64,000 nt of DNA, taken from contig NC_060065.1 in NCBI RefSeq assembly GCF_020283565.1, forward strand, positions 56,085,489 through 56,149,488, read 5' to 3'. Within the stretch, counting starts at the first letter, position 1. Each line of letters begins with the position of its first letter. This document shows, piece after piece, positions 45,430-60,224 of the stretch. This stretch comes from Trifolium pratense (lineage: Eukaryota; Streptophyta; Magnoliopsida; Fabales; Fabaceae). The translations under genes and the position numbers were made by a program. The notes under the pieces are model-generated. The model did not search any database and was not told the DNA's origin. It saw nothing but the letters and a program-made list of their open reading frames with translations.

Positions 45430-48400
45430 ATGGGAAATCAAAAGCAAAAGTGGACGGCGGAAGAAGAAGAAGCGTTACAAGTCGGCGTTCAAAGATACGG
45501 TGCCGGAAAATGGAAAAACATTCTCCGTGACCCTGAACTTCAACCTAAACTCATTAGTCGTTCCAACATTGATCTCAAGGTTCCTCTATTTCCTTATTAG
45601 GGTTAGGGTTTAGGGTTTCTATTCTTTAATTTTCAAATTAAATCAATCAATTTTGTTTATTGTTCAGGATAAATGGCGGAATTTGAATGTTTTCCCTGGT
45701 CAAACTGCTAATGCTAAAGCTAGGGCAACTCCTAAGGCTAAACCATCACCATCAGTTGTTCCTGTTAATGCTACTCTTTCTCCTTCTCCGGTTACTGTTA
45801 TTACTGCTGCTGCTACTCCTTCTCCGGCTACTACTCCTGCTCCTGTTAATGCTACTACTGTGCATAATGTTTCTCCTGTACCTCAAACTACTCAATTTCA
45901 GACTCAGACTCCAACTCGCCGCCCTCCGCAAAATGATGATGATGCTAAAATTCCTCCAAAGTATAATCCTTTTTCCGTTTCTTTATACAGTTTTGTGAAT
46001 TGAGTATAGAATTTGTTTGTGAAACACACTTGGGTTGGTGTGGTGGTATTGGCTTGGGACCTGGGAGTGTGCTCCTCCTTAAGGTCTCTGGTTCGATTCT
46101 CTCTGATGCCAATTTGGATGGGCTAATTTTTCTTCTTCGAAAAAAAAAAATGTTTGTGAATTGAGTGTGCTCATTTGATATTTTGAAACGGCCAAAGTCA
46201 GTAATTAGTTGTTAATGTTAGTATTTTCTGATTCACCAAGACTTGAACCCTGATCTTTTTACGCCTTAGCTATTTTAACCCTTAGCTCAAACTAATTTAG
46301 TTACCTAATCACTCAGTATGCTCATTTGATTTGGTATTGGATAAAATAGAAGGATGAGTTTAATGGGGATGTATTATCAGGGTAAACTAGTTTTACACTG
46401 AACATTCAATAAGAACTCATCATCTTCTGACATGAACTGAATTTTGAAATCATCACCATTTAAAAATACCTGCAAAATACTGAATTCTCATTGGACTTTG
46501 GTGTAAAACTTGTTTATAGCGATAGTGCATGTCCCATTTTAAACACAATATGTCTTATTTTTTTATTATTTGTCTTGTCAATCAAGGACATTTTATGAGG
46601 GATTCTTTGTGCTCGTTATTTTTATCAGGTACAATTCAATGATATTTGAAGCTTTATCAACACTCAAAGATACCAATGGTTCTGACTTAAGTGCTATTGT
46701 TAGCTTTATTGAGGTGAGGCGGTTTTCTAGGGGTGATGTTTTTCCTATATTTGACTACTTATGATCACGATTGTGTGGATTGTTTGAATGACTTGTTTCT
46801 TAGATCAAGTAACATAGATTTTATGAATTGAATTGTGGCTGTCCAATTGGGCTCAATGACTTCCAAATGCTTGACTTGCATAATACTATTGAACTGTTTT
46901 TTATATGAGGATATATATAATCCTTATAATGTAAGGCTTGTTCGTGAATTTAAATATCCTTATGTCATCTATATTATACAATATACATTCAAAATATCAA
47001 AAGTGTTTTTCTTTTGGTGGAAGTGTATTTTGAAGTATTCATTGGCATTTGCGTAATATGTAATGCCAATCATCTGGGTGTAGTATGCATTTGACCGTGA
47101 CAACTAATTAATACAAATTGGGGTTGCAGTAATTTGAGGTTCCACAACCTCCCAATGCTCAAACTCATTTCTTCTTATTTGGCAGCATGCCTTATTTCTC
47201 CTAAAATAAAAAATGGGTATTTTTAGAGGGCTGAAAATGTTATTTAAACCTAGTTTGTATTGGGTATAATTGCAGCAATGAGATTTGAGCCTAGATCTCA
47301 TAGAAAATATCCAATTTCTTTACCACCAGTTTAATATCAGTGGCTTTGCCATTTATTTTTACATGGGAGAATTTAAAATCAGTTCGTCAACTCAAAGACC
47401 CTTCTAGGTTTTTTTCCAAGTGTAAATTATATTCACTCTAGTACGACCTTTCAAAGTAGCATGTTTATTTTTGTGATAGTTACAGTTTATTTTATTCCAG
47501 TTGCGAAAATAAAAATTATTTGCCATGTAGATAGACTATATCTGTTAGTTATGGTCGTTTTGACCTGCATATTTGGTCAAAATAAAATACAAATTGAGAT
47601 TGTTGCAATCTCTCGTTTTTGTACTTATGGGAGTTCGGTGCTTGGGATGGAAACATTGTTTACTTTGCAGCATCTATTGTGCATATTGACCTTTTAAATA
47701 TGGGGTATTTTCTATTTCTAGTATGTTTTTGTTTTATACTTTCTGAGAAATAATGACTCATAATACTGCAGCAAAAGCACAACCTTCCTCAAAATCCAAA
47801 TTTCAGAAAGACATTAGGTTCAAAGTTAAGAAGGCTTGTCAGTCAAGGGAAACTCGATAAGGTAAATCAGTCCTCTGTACGTGTTGGAAGTATTATATTC
47901 TCTGTACTTTTCCTTATATTGCTGTGTGTATATGCTTAGAGTTTGTGACTTTAGAAGCATTTACATATATTATTAGTTACTTATAATACTCTAAGCACAC
48001 GCACACACAAAATATAAACTCCAAAGTCACACACACAGGATAAGTTACTCTGTTTTGGTAGTTACGTATTTCTGATAGAAGCATTTAAATAAATGTGATT
48101 CTGTTTTGGTTGTTAGATTTATATTCACGTAGCTGATAGTTAATTCAGTTAACTCTAGGCCCGGTCTCTATAAATAGATATCCACTGTATTCCAAAGTCA
48201 GTTAACCAATTTATAATCTATTGAATTGCCTTCACATAGTTACTATTTATAATTTTCCCACATCTTCTCGTCACTTTCTTTTAAAAATTGTACATCGTAG
48301 TATTTTGTTTTTCATATTTAAACCTTGAATCATTTCCTTTATATTGATATTATATGATCCCTAAATTACTGATCCCCATTTTCAAAGAAATTATAGTATT

Positions 48401-49407
48401 GCTACTCTACAATTTCCTTCTCGGTCCTTTTATTTTTATCCTTATCATGTTACCCTGTTGACTTGGCTATAAATATACCTGTTAGAAGTCGGACTATTAC
48501 GTAGCAGAATTTGAACATACTGTTGACAACTCTGGACATGCCTCTGTTGGAAAGCTATTTTGTATTAACAATAATGCTTTGGTTTGCCTGTCTCAAATGG
48601 TTTGGGAAAAAAAATGCTCTAGGATTAATTGTAACAGGATAATATAGACCCACCTTTTCCAGCACATAAGCCAAAATTGTGCATGTTTAGCTAAATGATC
48701 TGGAAGCTTGTTTTCTTGATTCTATGTTGCTTGAGAGTCGGAGAGGGGAGATAGAGGAGCGTAGAATTATATGCGGATACCATGCTAGAAAGATTGAACT
48801 AGTGAAAAATGGAACTCAATTCTTATTGAATCAGTAGAGTGTTTGGATCCAATTCTAACTGCTAGATAACAGAAGTAGAGTGTTTGTATCCAATTGTAAC
48901 TGCTAGATAACAAAACAGGGAAGAACCAACTGTATAAACTATAACTGCCACTCAACAGATTAAAACTAATCAGTCATCTAACACATGCAGGTACAAAATG
49001 GTTACAAGTTAAAGGATACCGCAATAGAGACAAAGCCAGCTGATGACACAAAACCACCTGCACCAAAAGAAGAAATGGATCCACCAGTGTCAATTAATAC
49101 TTCGGCATATGATGATGCAATGAGAGAAGCTGCCGAAACTGTAGCCATCAGAATTGCTGAAGCAGAGCATAGGTCATTTTTGGCTGCTGCTGCAGTCAAG
49201 GAGGCAGAAAGATATGCAAAGTTTGATGAGGAAAATGATGCAATGTTAAAGTTTGCAGAAGAGCTTTTAGAAAAATGTACTGCAGATAAGCAACCCTATC
49301 TACTCATAAATAAAATTTTCCATACATAATTATGCAAGTAAAATGACCATTGTTCTTTTGGTTCTATGATGGCAGGCAAGCTCGGTGGAAATGTTCGCTT
49401 TGCTTAA
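45430..49407 (+). CDS. Telomere repeat-binding factor, single Myb plus H1/H5 type (311 aa, 6 exons)
   Basis: Plant TRB/SMH family, which binds telomeric repeats and telo-box promoters and is linked to telomerase recruitment and Polycomb silencing. Exons: 45430-45579, 45668-45960, 46629-46713, 47772-47861, 48991-49276, 49376-49407; joined 936 nt, open, GT-AG. Residues ~4-58 form the Myb repeat (QKWTAEEEEALQVGVQRYGAGKWKNI, then LKDKWRNLN, the family signature helix). A Pro/Ala/Thr-rich linker follows (~60-145), then the linker-histone globular domain (~148-206, YNSMIFEALSTLKD...SKLRRLVSQGKLDK) and an alanine/glutamate-rich coiled coil (~225-300). The last exon codes only ten residues; I chose the gtactg donor because the spliced end (LLEKC-KLGG...) matches the family better than reading through. 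A nuclear protein. Confidence 0.9.
46024..46150 (+). mobile_element. SINE (127 bp) with poly(A) and 10-bp target duplication, in intron 2
   Basis: tRNA-like head (gggttggtgtggtggtattg) and B-box-like ctctggttcgattctctc, ending in a run of 11 A. Perfect direct repeats TGTTTGTGAA flank it at 46014-46023 and 46151-46160. All the marks of a retroposed SINE. Confidence 0.85.
46200..46315 (-). repeat. tRNA-like SINE-type repeat in intron 2 of the telomere-binding gene
   Basis: Second copy of the repeat at 31890-32000: both share cagtaattagttgttaat, then agacttgaaccct / agacttaaaccct and aacccttagctcaaac. Minus orientation. Ends are not exact. Confidence 0.6.
48834..48911. repeat. 41-bp tandem duplication in intron 4 of the telomere-binding gene
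   Basis: gtagagtgtttggatccaat and gtagagtgtttgtatccaat begin units 41 bp apart, both ending gctagataac. Two mismatches are visible. Confidence 0.75.
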
Positions 49408-51172
49408 ATTGGTAAATGTTAGGGTTACAATGTTTTTGTTTCTACTTGTAAATTGGTCCATCTAGTGAAAAATGTTTTTAGACGCCTCCCCTCACCCCTG
49501 ATAGAAAATTTAAACCACTGTTAGCTTAATTTTTTGTATGTGAAGTTCCTTTGAGACCAATATTGTGTTACTTTTTTTGGAATGAAATCAGTCTATGTGA
49601 AAATGATTTAATTTTTATCTATAGGAGGTTGGATTTCAGACAAATTCTCATAACTTGACAACACTTGTTAGTAACATTCATTCTACTCTGGATTAAAAAT
49701 GTTAGGAATTGTTAGGCGATAAAACCGAATGATTTCATAGATGTTTTTGCAACGTATATTGCAGGTATATTAAAACATTATGATTTTGCTTATCAGCGAC
49801 TTCTTTTTTTGAGATATACAACAAAGGTCATACCCATAGAAGAAGATTTATCAGTTTTTTTACAAATGGTTGTGCAAAGGTTATACAGAATATACATGTG
49901 GGAAAATGAAGAAAAGCTAAATATTTTTTTGAAATGCGACTGTGATTGTTGTAAATAAGCTATTACTGAAACGTAGTTGTGACATTGCAACATACAACTT
50001 TATCACCACCAAATTACTATTTTAAGTTATTCACGTAATAATTTGTTATTGTTATTATTATAAAACTATTCTCCAATAACATAATTAATAGCAACGTACT
50101 AACAATTTGTTTTATAATTCACACGATTTCACTGTTAAAACATGACTTTTTTTTAAGAAAAACTAATTCAAGGGCCAACCCGCCCCCATTTATTCAATAA
50201 GCAAAATATGGTGAATTAATTTAAAAGACTGAGTTCAAAATCTCAATTCAAACCATTTAAAATAGCGGGAACCGGAGGAATCGGCTCATTTTATCACCCC
50301 TAATTAGGAGTATTTTAAATATTATTATAAGTGTCATGCTAACATGATTTCCTAATTTCCTAAGAGTACGTGTTAGTTTTTTTCGTAATTATAACTAAAT
50401 ATTGTGCACTTGATATGGATATATGTAGTATTTTAGAAAGATTATCTTGAATGTTAATTCTAGTTCTATTGTGCATGTTCTTTCAGAAGGAGTCGCATTA
50501 TATAGCATCATGGAAAGGTCTTTGGTGAAGGCATTCGAAAACTATTTGATATGGATTGACATGTTAATATTTCACATTCGTATCGCAAGGTAAATCATTG
50601 TGTCGATGTCGATGCTTTAACAAATATTGGTTGCACCTTATATGTTAATTTAGAAGTTTATGATATGTGTTGTCTCAAATTAGTCATTTCTTAGTGGCTG
50701 ATATTTTGGATATTTCTACCCTCGATTAATTCTCTTGTAGGATGCGTTTGATTCGCTAGAAAGTAAGGGACTGAACATGACAACTTCAGTTGTACTGTGT
50801 TTGATATCAAAATTGTTCATGGGACAGGATAAATTGGGGGCCAAAGGACAGGACGAAAACCTAAATTCTTGTCCTCCACTGAACCACGGGACAACTTTTT
50901 GTCCTCTGCACAAATTGTCTAAAATACCAAAATAACCTTTTGTCCACCAAAACATCGTACAAAGACAAAATTTGTTCAGCACCTTAAACTTTATCATATG
51001 TTGTTCTGTCTTGTATTGTCATGTATTGTTCTGTCCGATACTTATATTTTGCAGATCAAACAAACTCGTAGTTTTTTTCTTGGGCCTAGGCGCTGTTATA
51101 AAAATATATGGGTTTGCTTTTTTTTTTTTCCTTTTTTTTTCTTAAAAATATATAGTTTGCTTGAGAGGTGTA
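49408..51172. other. 3' flank of the telomere-binding gene and spacer
   Basis: Probable 3' UTR for the first few hundred bases, then AT-rich DNA. 50742-51065 may be a MITE: gcgtttgattcgc on the left and, reversed, tacgagtttgtttgatctgc on the right, with ggacagga/tcctgtcc-like inner pairs; its ends were not settled. No coding segment. Confidence 0.5.
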
Positions 51173-51599
51173 TCTATATATATATAAAAGATGGTAAACT
51201 TTCCAACCCAAACCCTAATTTCCCCTTCAAAACCCTAATGTCTTATGTCATATGTGATATCATATGGTTATTATAATTATTGAGTCTGCAACAATTTTAT
51301 TGGACCTCTACTAGCACCAATAGGAGAACTCCAAGTTTCTTTCTCTGTCTTCTCTAGTGTTTTCTCAGCATCATAACACTTTCATCTCTCTATTCTCAGT
51401 CTCTCTTTCTCTCTGACCTCCCTATCTCAGCATCATAACTCTTTCTCTCATCTCTCACATCAGTATCATCATCATCTAGCAAATCCAAACCAAGATCAAC
51501 TCAAAGTTCACATGCAAGTGTAGATTTGTAATCCTTGAGTCATGGGCTTTCAAGGAAGGTAAACATCAAACCAATCTCTCAATTCCTTCTCAAATTCGT

Positions 51600-53250
51600 G
51601 CCTTTGAATCAAGCCTAAGATTGAGTTTCATCTTGCATATGAGCTTCAAGGATCAAGGAGCCATGGTTAAGGGATTTTGAGCAATTTAGAAGAAGATTGG
51701 TGAAATTCGTGTTCCTAGACAGGGCTTCACTAAAACGGTCAGTACTCTCTCCTCCTAGCTCCGATTTAAATTTCGTTTGTTGATATGGAAAGCTAACGAA
51801 ATTCCCGTCATTTTGGGTACAAGTTTCACTATTTTTGGATCAGTATTGATGTCTGAACATGCTTCTGAAGTTGAGGGCTGAAGCTGTCAAAATGGTGTTT
51901 TGAGGGCTGCGGGTTTGGGTACACAAACGGCGCAAATGAATGATTCTAGGCTTGAGAAACAACACGGTACGGCTGTTGAATCAGGTGGGTTCCCTTAGAA
52001 AACGAGCACTTTAATAGATTAGGTTTAATAGTTTTGATTTTTCTGTTATTAGTGTGATTCTAATTTGATTTTACTAGAATAAACCCCTTTTTCAATTTTT
52101 TGTGTTTTCATAAATTTTTTACTTTGATTTGTTTGTGATCAAGCCTAAGAATCAAGCCTAAGATTGAGTTTTATCTTGCATATTAACTTCAAGGATCAAG
52201 GAGCCATGGTTAAGGGATTTGGAGCAATTTAGAAGAAGATTGGTGAAATTCGTGTTCCTAGACAGGGCTTCACTAAAACGGTCAGTACTCTCTCCTCGTA
52301 GTTCCAATTTAAATTTCGTTTGTTGCTATGGAAAGATAACGAAATTCCCGTCATTTTGGGTACAAGTTTCACTATTTTTGGATCAGTATTGATGTCTGAA
52401 CATGCTTCTGAAGTTGAGGGCTGAAGCTGTCAAAATGGTGTTTTGAGGGCTGCGGGTTTGGGTACACAAACGGCGCAATTGAATGATTCTAGGCTTGCGA
52501 AACAACGCGGTACGGCTGTTGAATCAGGTGGGTTCCCTTAGAAAACGAACACTTTAATAGATTAGGTTTAATAGTTTTGATTTTTCTATTATTAGTGTGA
52601 TTCTAATTTGATTTTACTAGAATAAACCCCTTTTTCAATTTTTTGTGTTTTCATAAATTTTTTACTTTGATTTGTTTGTGATTTTGTGAGTTTTTTAGTC
52701 AAGCCTAATATTGAATTTCATCTTGAATATGAGCTTCAAAGATCAAGGAGCCATGGTTAAGGGATTTGGAGCAATTTAGAAGAAGATTGGTAAAACTCAT
52801 GTTCCTAGACAGGGCTTCACTAAAACCGTCAGTATTCTCTCCTCGTAGATCGGATTTAAATTTCATTTGTTGCTATGGAAAGCTAACGAAATTCCCGTCA
52901 TTTTGGGTACAAGTTTCACTATTTTTAGATAATTATTGATGTCTGAACATGCTTCTGAAGTTGAGAGCTGAAGCTGTCAAAATGGTGTTTTGAGGGCTGC
53001 GGGTTTGGGTACACAAACGGCGCAAATGGATGATAGGCTTGCGGAACAACGCAGTATGGCTGTTGAATCAGGTGGTTTGCCTTAGGAAATGATCACTTTA
53101 GTAGATTAGCTTTAATAGTTTTGATTTTTCTGTTATTAGAGTGATTCTAATTTGATTTTACTAGAATGAACCCATTTTTTAATTTATTTTGTTTTCATAA
53201 ATTTTTTTCTTTGATTTATTTGTGATTTGCGAGTTTTTTAGGTTATAAAT
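51600..53250. repeat. Three ~545-bp tandem repeats in the Helitron
   Basis: Units start near 51607, 52150 and 52697 (aatcaagcctaagattgag and variants). They share aaggagccatggttaaggga, gacagggcttcactaaaac, cgaaattcccgtcattttgg and gtttgggtacacaaacggcg. A partial fourth start lies at about 53275, and a lone aaggagccatggttaaggga recurs at 57016. Copies 1 and 2 are the most alike. Confidence 0.85.
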
Positions 53251-53656
53251 CTCGCTGAAATTTCTCAAATTCCTGCCTTTTAATCGAGCCTAAGATTGAG
53301 TGTCCTAAGATGTTCCATAATCTTATATATTGGTTAAAATTTTAAATTTCAATTCCTCATATTTTGATATTGCATGTTTGAAATCTTCCATGAAATTGTG
53401 TCTTATTATTGTTTAAATCTCTTTCTTATTCAATTTTTTTCTTCTCTAAATTGCAGATCACCTTCTAATATTGTTTAAATCTAATACAGAACTCTGGAGG
53501 AAAGAAGATATATATGTATCTTTATGTTCATGTGCCTGCAACAATGATCCCTTTGAGTAAGTTTGTTGTAGCATATGTGTATAGAATACTATGCTTTTGT
53601 CTATGTTTTTGCAACATGTGTTTGTGTATACTATGTTTCTCTAAATTTTACACCAT

Positions 53657-53977
53657 TTGAATTGTCTAAATTTGGACTCAATTGCTGGTATATATGTCCT
53701 TGATGATCAATATTTTTTGAAATTATCAAGTTATTTTAAAGTAGATTCAAATAAGGGCCGTGAAATATTCACATGTCATTTAAATCATCTTGGTTGTATT
53801 TTTGTTGTTCTTGCAAGGTTGGATATGATTTTCCTTAATCCAATTGTTTCTTATAACAAGAAGGTTGGATATGATTTTTGTCCTGTTAATCTTTTATCTG
53901 CTATTTACAGGTTACTTTGCGATGATCGAACCTTCAGAGGTCGTTTACGTTTGAAACGTAGGGTACGAAATATCTGA
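53657..53977 (+). other. Unidentified open segment in the Helitron (106 codons)
   Basis: An open stretch beginning MNCLNLDSIAGIYVLDDQYF and ending with a basic RGRLRLKRRVRN. I recognise no family. It lies between the tandem repeats and the kinesin fragment and could be another captured exon or chance. Confidence 0.3.
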
Positions 53978-54370
53978 GGTACTCTCCTGCCTCTGAATAA
54001 GATATCATCTGGTGCTCTAGAGTTCAAAATTAAAAAATATATATGCATTCCCATACATTATATTGTGCTTAGGATGTAGGTAGAAGAATTTATCTTCTGA
54101 TTTATTTGACTGCACCTGAATATGTCTGGTCTTGGTGATTTTTAGTTGCTGATCTAGCAGTAGTGTTTTGATAGTCAAGCTTAGATGTACTAATTCTTAT
54201 ATACTGGTGGAGCAGCAAAATCACTGTGAACATATGTTATAATAAAAATGAAGGGCGAGTGATTGATTGATTGTGTAAAAATCTTTACACTAATAGTGTA
54301 TATGAATTCAATCCATATAGTTAAGTTTATGTTAATTTAACACCCACTGATATTTTTGGCTTTGCAGCAT

Positions 54371-55125
54371 TTGCTATTGAAGGGTCAATGAAAGAGAAAA
54401 GCAAGTGGTTTATATCACTAAGATACTTGATGAGCAAATTGAAGGTGCTGATATCCTAAAAACGTTGAATGTATGACAAGAAAATTTAAGATTATATTTA
54501 TAATTTGGTAGTTATTACATTGTGGATAGACTATGAAAATGGAACACATGAGGCTATTAGAGGTAGCAGAAGCATACAAGAAATATGTAGCAGATATAAG
54601 TGATTTGGGACTCATCATCAAATCTAAAAGTAAGAAAATGTTGCTGCATAATGAATCTCGGTTAGATCTCTTATTAGTATTGTTATTATATTATACGCTG
54701 CAATTGTTATATTATTAGGCAGTTAAGGAAGTTGTGTTATTTAGATGGTTACTGAATAAATCGAAAAGGAGAGACCCAAGACTCTAAAATGCACTTTCGT
54801 TTTTATAGTGAATGAGCAAACTAGCATCACATCAAGATAAGTCCAAATATATTGAAGGGGCTAAGTTTCAAAAAGAGCTTTACAATAAGGTATTGGAGTT
54901 GAGAGGAAACATAATGGTCTTAGATTTTGATTGGATCTCCAAAGAAGACTTTAAAGTTTGATGTTGTGTTTGGCCCTCAAGTTGAACAAGGTAATTAAGC
55001 ATTTTAATGACATAAGTGTCTTTTTAATTTGGTTCTATATTGAAGTTAAATGCTCATTTTGAAAGATTTTCATTTACTTTCTTTACAACAGATATCTTTG
55101 AGGGCACTGTACCATTTGCAACATG
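54371..55125 (+). pseudogene. Captured kinesin-14 fragment, broken
   Basis: Exon-like pieces in gene order: SMKEKSKWFISLRYLMSKLK (about 54387-54446), KMEHMRLLEVAEAYKKYVAD...SDLGLIIKSK (54530-54629), KYIEGAKFQKELYNKVLELRGNI (about 54845-54915), SPKKTLKFDVVFGPQVEQ (54936-54990) and DIFEGTVPFAT (55092-55124). They correspond to the coiled-coil neck and the start of the motor of plant kinesin-14. Introns with GT-AG borders are kept. The motor start (the RVFCRCRPLN region) is deleted, one stop and frame changes are present, and the ATP-binding loop is absent, so no motor can be made. Confidence 0.75.
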
Positions 55126-55280
55126 TATACATTTTAAAACTCTCATTTTTGTTTTCAATTTCACTTAAGTTTTGTTATGTGGCTACAAAATTCGATTTTG
55201 AGTGAATTTAATTTGTAAAGTTGTTCTTACTTGAAAGTTGAAAGTAAACCAAATTCCAAGTGTTGCAGCATAAGCTGACA

Positions 55281-55473
55281 GGCGGCTAAGCATGCATATG
55301 CATCAGTTGTGCAGTCACCACTAGATGACGATGCTTTAACACGATGGCAGCGGGATGTAGGCCATGATGATGCAGGGCAGCAGGATGCAGGCCATAAAAA
55401 AGACTCACCTAATGTTGCTGACTCCAAGTATTCACATGGTGTGATCAACTTGAAGCAGTTGAAAGAAGTTTTG
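55281..55473 (+). other. Unidentified exon-like open segment in the Helitron
   Basis: About 64 open codons reading AAKHAYASVVQSPLDDDALT ... KYSHGVINLKQLKEVL, followed by a good donor (ttttgtaagt). The hydrophilic Asp/His/Gln-rich sequence could be a captured exon of an unknown gene. I cannot name it. Confidence 0.4.
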
Positions 55474-56734
55474 TAAGTAATGTGCAGAGAAAGCCATTAA
55501 ATTTATACTATTTCATTACCATTGTTTATTGTATAGAAACAAGGTTTCAGACTATTTTTTCTTAGAATTAAGATTTTTCCGTAATAGGCACATATATGCT
55601 TAGAATGAAATAAAATGATACATTATGTTTGCAACTTTGGAGACTAAGGCTTTGGTGTTGATTTGTATGCTACAAGTGGCCTTCTTATGAGAATTGTATT
55701 TGGAGATGACAGTGTATTGCAAGCATGGAAGAATATGAGTGTATTTGATGATTTTGTTTGTAATGTTATATGTACTTAATGTTACATGAATTAGGATGTA
55801 TTTTTGGTTCATTTGTAGTGTTTGTAATTTCACTCTAAATTTCATTCAAACTGAAATATAGGTTGTATTTTGAGTAATTTTTAACAAGTTATGTATAGTT
55901 AGTACTATCTTGACACCAATGCAGCTTACACTGTGGTTTAGAAAGAATTATAAAATTAGTTGAAATAGAAAATGGATTCTTATGATTTTTGTTGATTGTT
56001 GTATTGATTGTCTGTAGGGTGCTTGCTATGAAGCCTTAAGCAATTTTCAAGTTGGATTTATGCATTAGTTTTATTGGAATTTTGTCACTTTTGCCAAAAC
56101 ACAGATTGTGGTGGCTTTGCTGGTGTTGAGAAAGTGGGAGGAATGGGAGATGCTATAGTTTTTATTTTTTGCATCATGCTGGTGTATTGACCGGTTTCTT
56201 GATTTGGTTTTTAAGTTTATTTACTCTTTCAGATGTATCGATTATACAATGTACTTCTCTATCCTATTATCAATGATTATATGAATGATTTTTAATTTCA
56301 TCATCTTAACGAGTCTTGAAATTTAACGATAGGATTTTTAAACTCATGAGTAATTTAAATTAAGTGTACTCTTAGACAAAAATTTAATTTTATAGATGTC
56401 ACGAGTCTTGAAAGCTTCACTATAAAATTTTGTGTGATGCTTCACTTGATTCGTTTTATTATGGCGGACACAAGGCTTCTTATCAAGCCGAACATCACTT
56501 CATGTTATCAGCATTTCATGTAGGCCTTTGTTACTTAACCCTATCGTTATTATTTTGTTTGTATAATTTGGACTTTGATTTTACTTCTTGAAACTATCGT
56601 TCGATTATCTAATCATTGTGTTCAAATTCCTCAATGATGTTTCCTTAGAAAGTTTATAATAAATTTTGTATGCTATTTTATTTTATGCTTGATTTCTCAA
56701 ATAACTACTTAGCCCGTTTAATTCCGTTTAATTC

Positions 56735-56846
56735 CTCCAAACCCGTAGGTGGTTTTAAACTGGTTGATCTTAATCGAGCGGCTGCATATGACCGACTATA
56801 TAAATACGAGAAAGTTTTGACTGCACAAGAACGTGATCCCAGATAA
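56735..56846 (+). other. Short unidentified exon-like piece in the Helitron
   Basis: An acceptor-like cccgtag is followed by an open stretch GGFKLVDLNRAAAYDRLYKY... ending in a stop about 30 codons later. Probably a captured exon end. Source unknown. Confidence 0.3.
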
Positions 56847-57040
56847 AGGTGGACAATTAGATTCTGCGACAGAAATCAGTAATCAACAAGAGGAATGATA
56901 TTTTGACACAAATATTTTTATTTACCATGATCTACAACATCCATGATTGATAACATCCATGATTGATATATAAATGGTGTTCCTTGATCAAGGAGCATAT
57001 GAGCTACAAGGATCAAGGAGCCATGGTTAAGGGATCCCTC

Positions 57041-57760
57041 CGAGTATCGATATAGATTCGCAATTTTTGTATTCTTTTTTTGTGATAATTTTGTATCCTT
57101 CTAATAGTGAGGTTTATAATTTATGCGCGCTGCTAGAGTTTCTTAATTTTTGCGCTTTAGGTCAGCCCTAATAGAATGTTTCTTAATCTTTGCGCCATAT
57201 AGAGTTTCATGATACTACAATATTTTAGCATTCGCATAGATTCGTAATTTTTATGCGTTCTTGATACAAAGATTTGTAATTTCTGCGCGTCGCGAATATG
57301 TTTTTTAGTTTTCGCGCCACAAGTATCCACAATGGTTCGTAATTTTTTTGTGCTTACAATATAGACATTTATGATCTCTGCGCGCCACTTATAGAATTTC
57401 TTTTAATAGAGAGATTCTTGATCTCTGCATCATATGTCAACCTATATATAGAGAGAGATTTATAATTTTTATTCGACACAAGTATCCACAATGGTTCGTA
57501 ATTTTTGTATCCTTCTAATAGAGTTTCTTAATTTTTGCGCTTTAGGTCATCTTCTAACAGAGAGTTTCTTAATCTCTGCGTCATATAAGTTTCATGATAC
57601 TTCGATATTTGATCATTCACATAGATTCGTAATTTTTATGCGTTCCTGATACAAAGGTTTGTAATTTCTGCATGCCGCTTATCTAAATTTTTAGTTTTCG
57701 CGCCATTATTATCAACAATGGTTCGTACTTTTTTTGTGCTAACCTATCATAATTTGTACT
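57041..57760. repeat. Degenerate repeats around gttcgtaatttttgcgc
   Basis: Motifs such as agattcgtaatttttatgcg, gtaatttctgcgcg and cacaatggttcgtaattttt recur many times over ~700 bp, with a loose period of about 330-420 bp between the two halves. No coding potential. Confidence 0.6.
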
Positions 57761-57969
57761 TTATTACACTACATGATATATCCATATTGCACCATATCCT
57801 TTACATCCATGATTGATATATAAATGATGCTCCCCTGAAGTAATTTTCGTATGCTTATGACTAGCTTCCTCGGCTCATAGCATCCATGATTGATATATAA
57901 ATGATACTCCCCCTAAGGAATTTTCATATGCTTATGACTAGCTTCCTTGGCTCATAACAACCATGATTC

Positions 57970-58746
<777 letters not shown>

Positions 58747-59045
58747 TAAGAATTATATTGACATGCAAAAAAGAGTTAATAAATAGTTCACATATATGAT
58801 TGATTTTAAGTTAATAATTCAAATTGATATAAGGGATTTCATGAACTCCCTCTTTTCATTAATGAAAAATAAGAAGCACAAAAGGGGGATACGTTTCGAA
58901 TATCATTGGCTTGAAATTTTGATCTGATTAACAGAATTAAGGTATTTCGATGCTACTACTTTTCTAGATATTGTATAAACACTCATTAACTCATATGATT
59001 GATTAGGCACAAATATGCTAATTTCTCTATCTACTTGCATTGCAG

Positions 59046-60039
<994 letters not shown>

Positions 60040-60224
60040 GTGATTGTTTTGTCTGGTTTCTGAACTTCTATGGTTTTTCTTTAAAAGTTGTTTTGGTTTC
60101 ACGGCTATTGTTTCATCTTTTGGCCTGACTCATTGTTGTTCCTCTAAACAAAAGTTATTTTTTATATTTAGATGATTCATCTTGATTGTTCCATTTCTTT
60201 TTCTTTTCTTCATTTTTTACTCCT

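Noticed and set aside
49277..49329. Read-through end of the telomere-binding protein (TADKQPYLL...)
   Set aside because: An alternative 3' end is possible, but the spliced version keeps the family-like short C-terminus after LLEKC.
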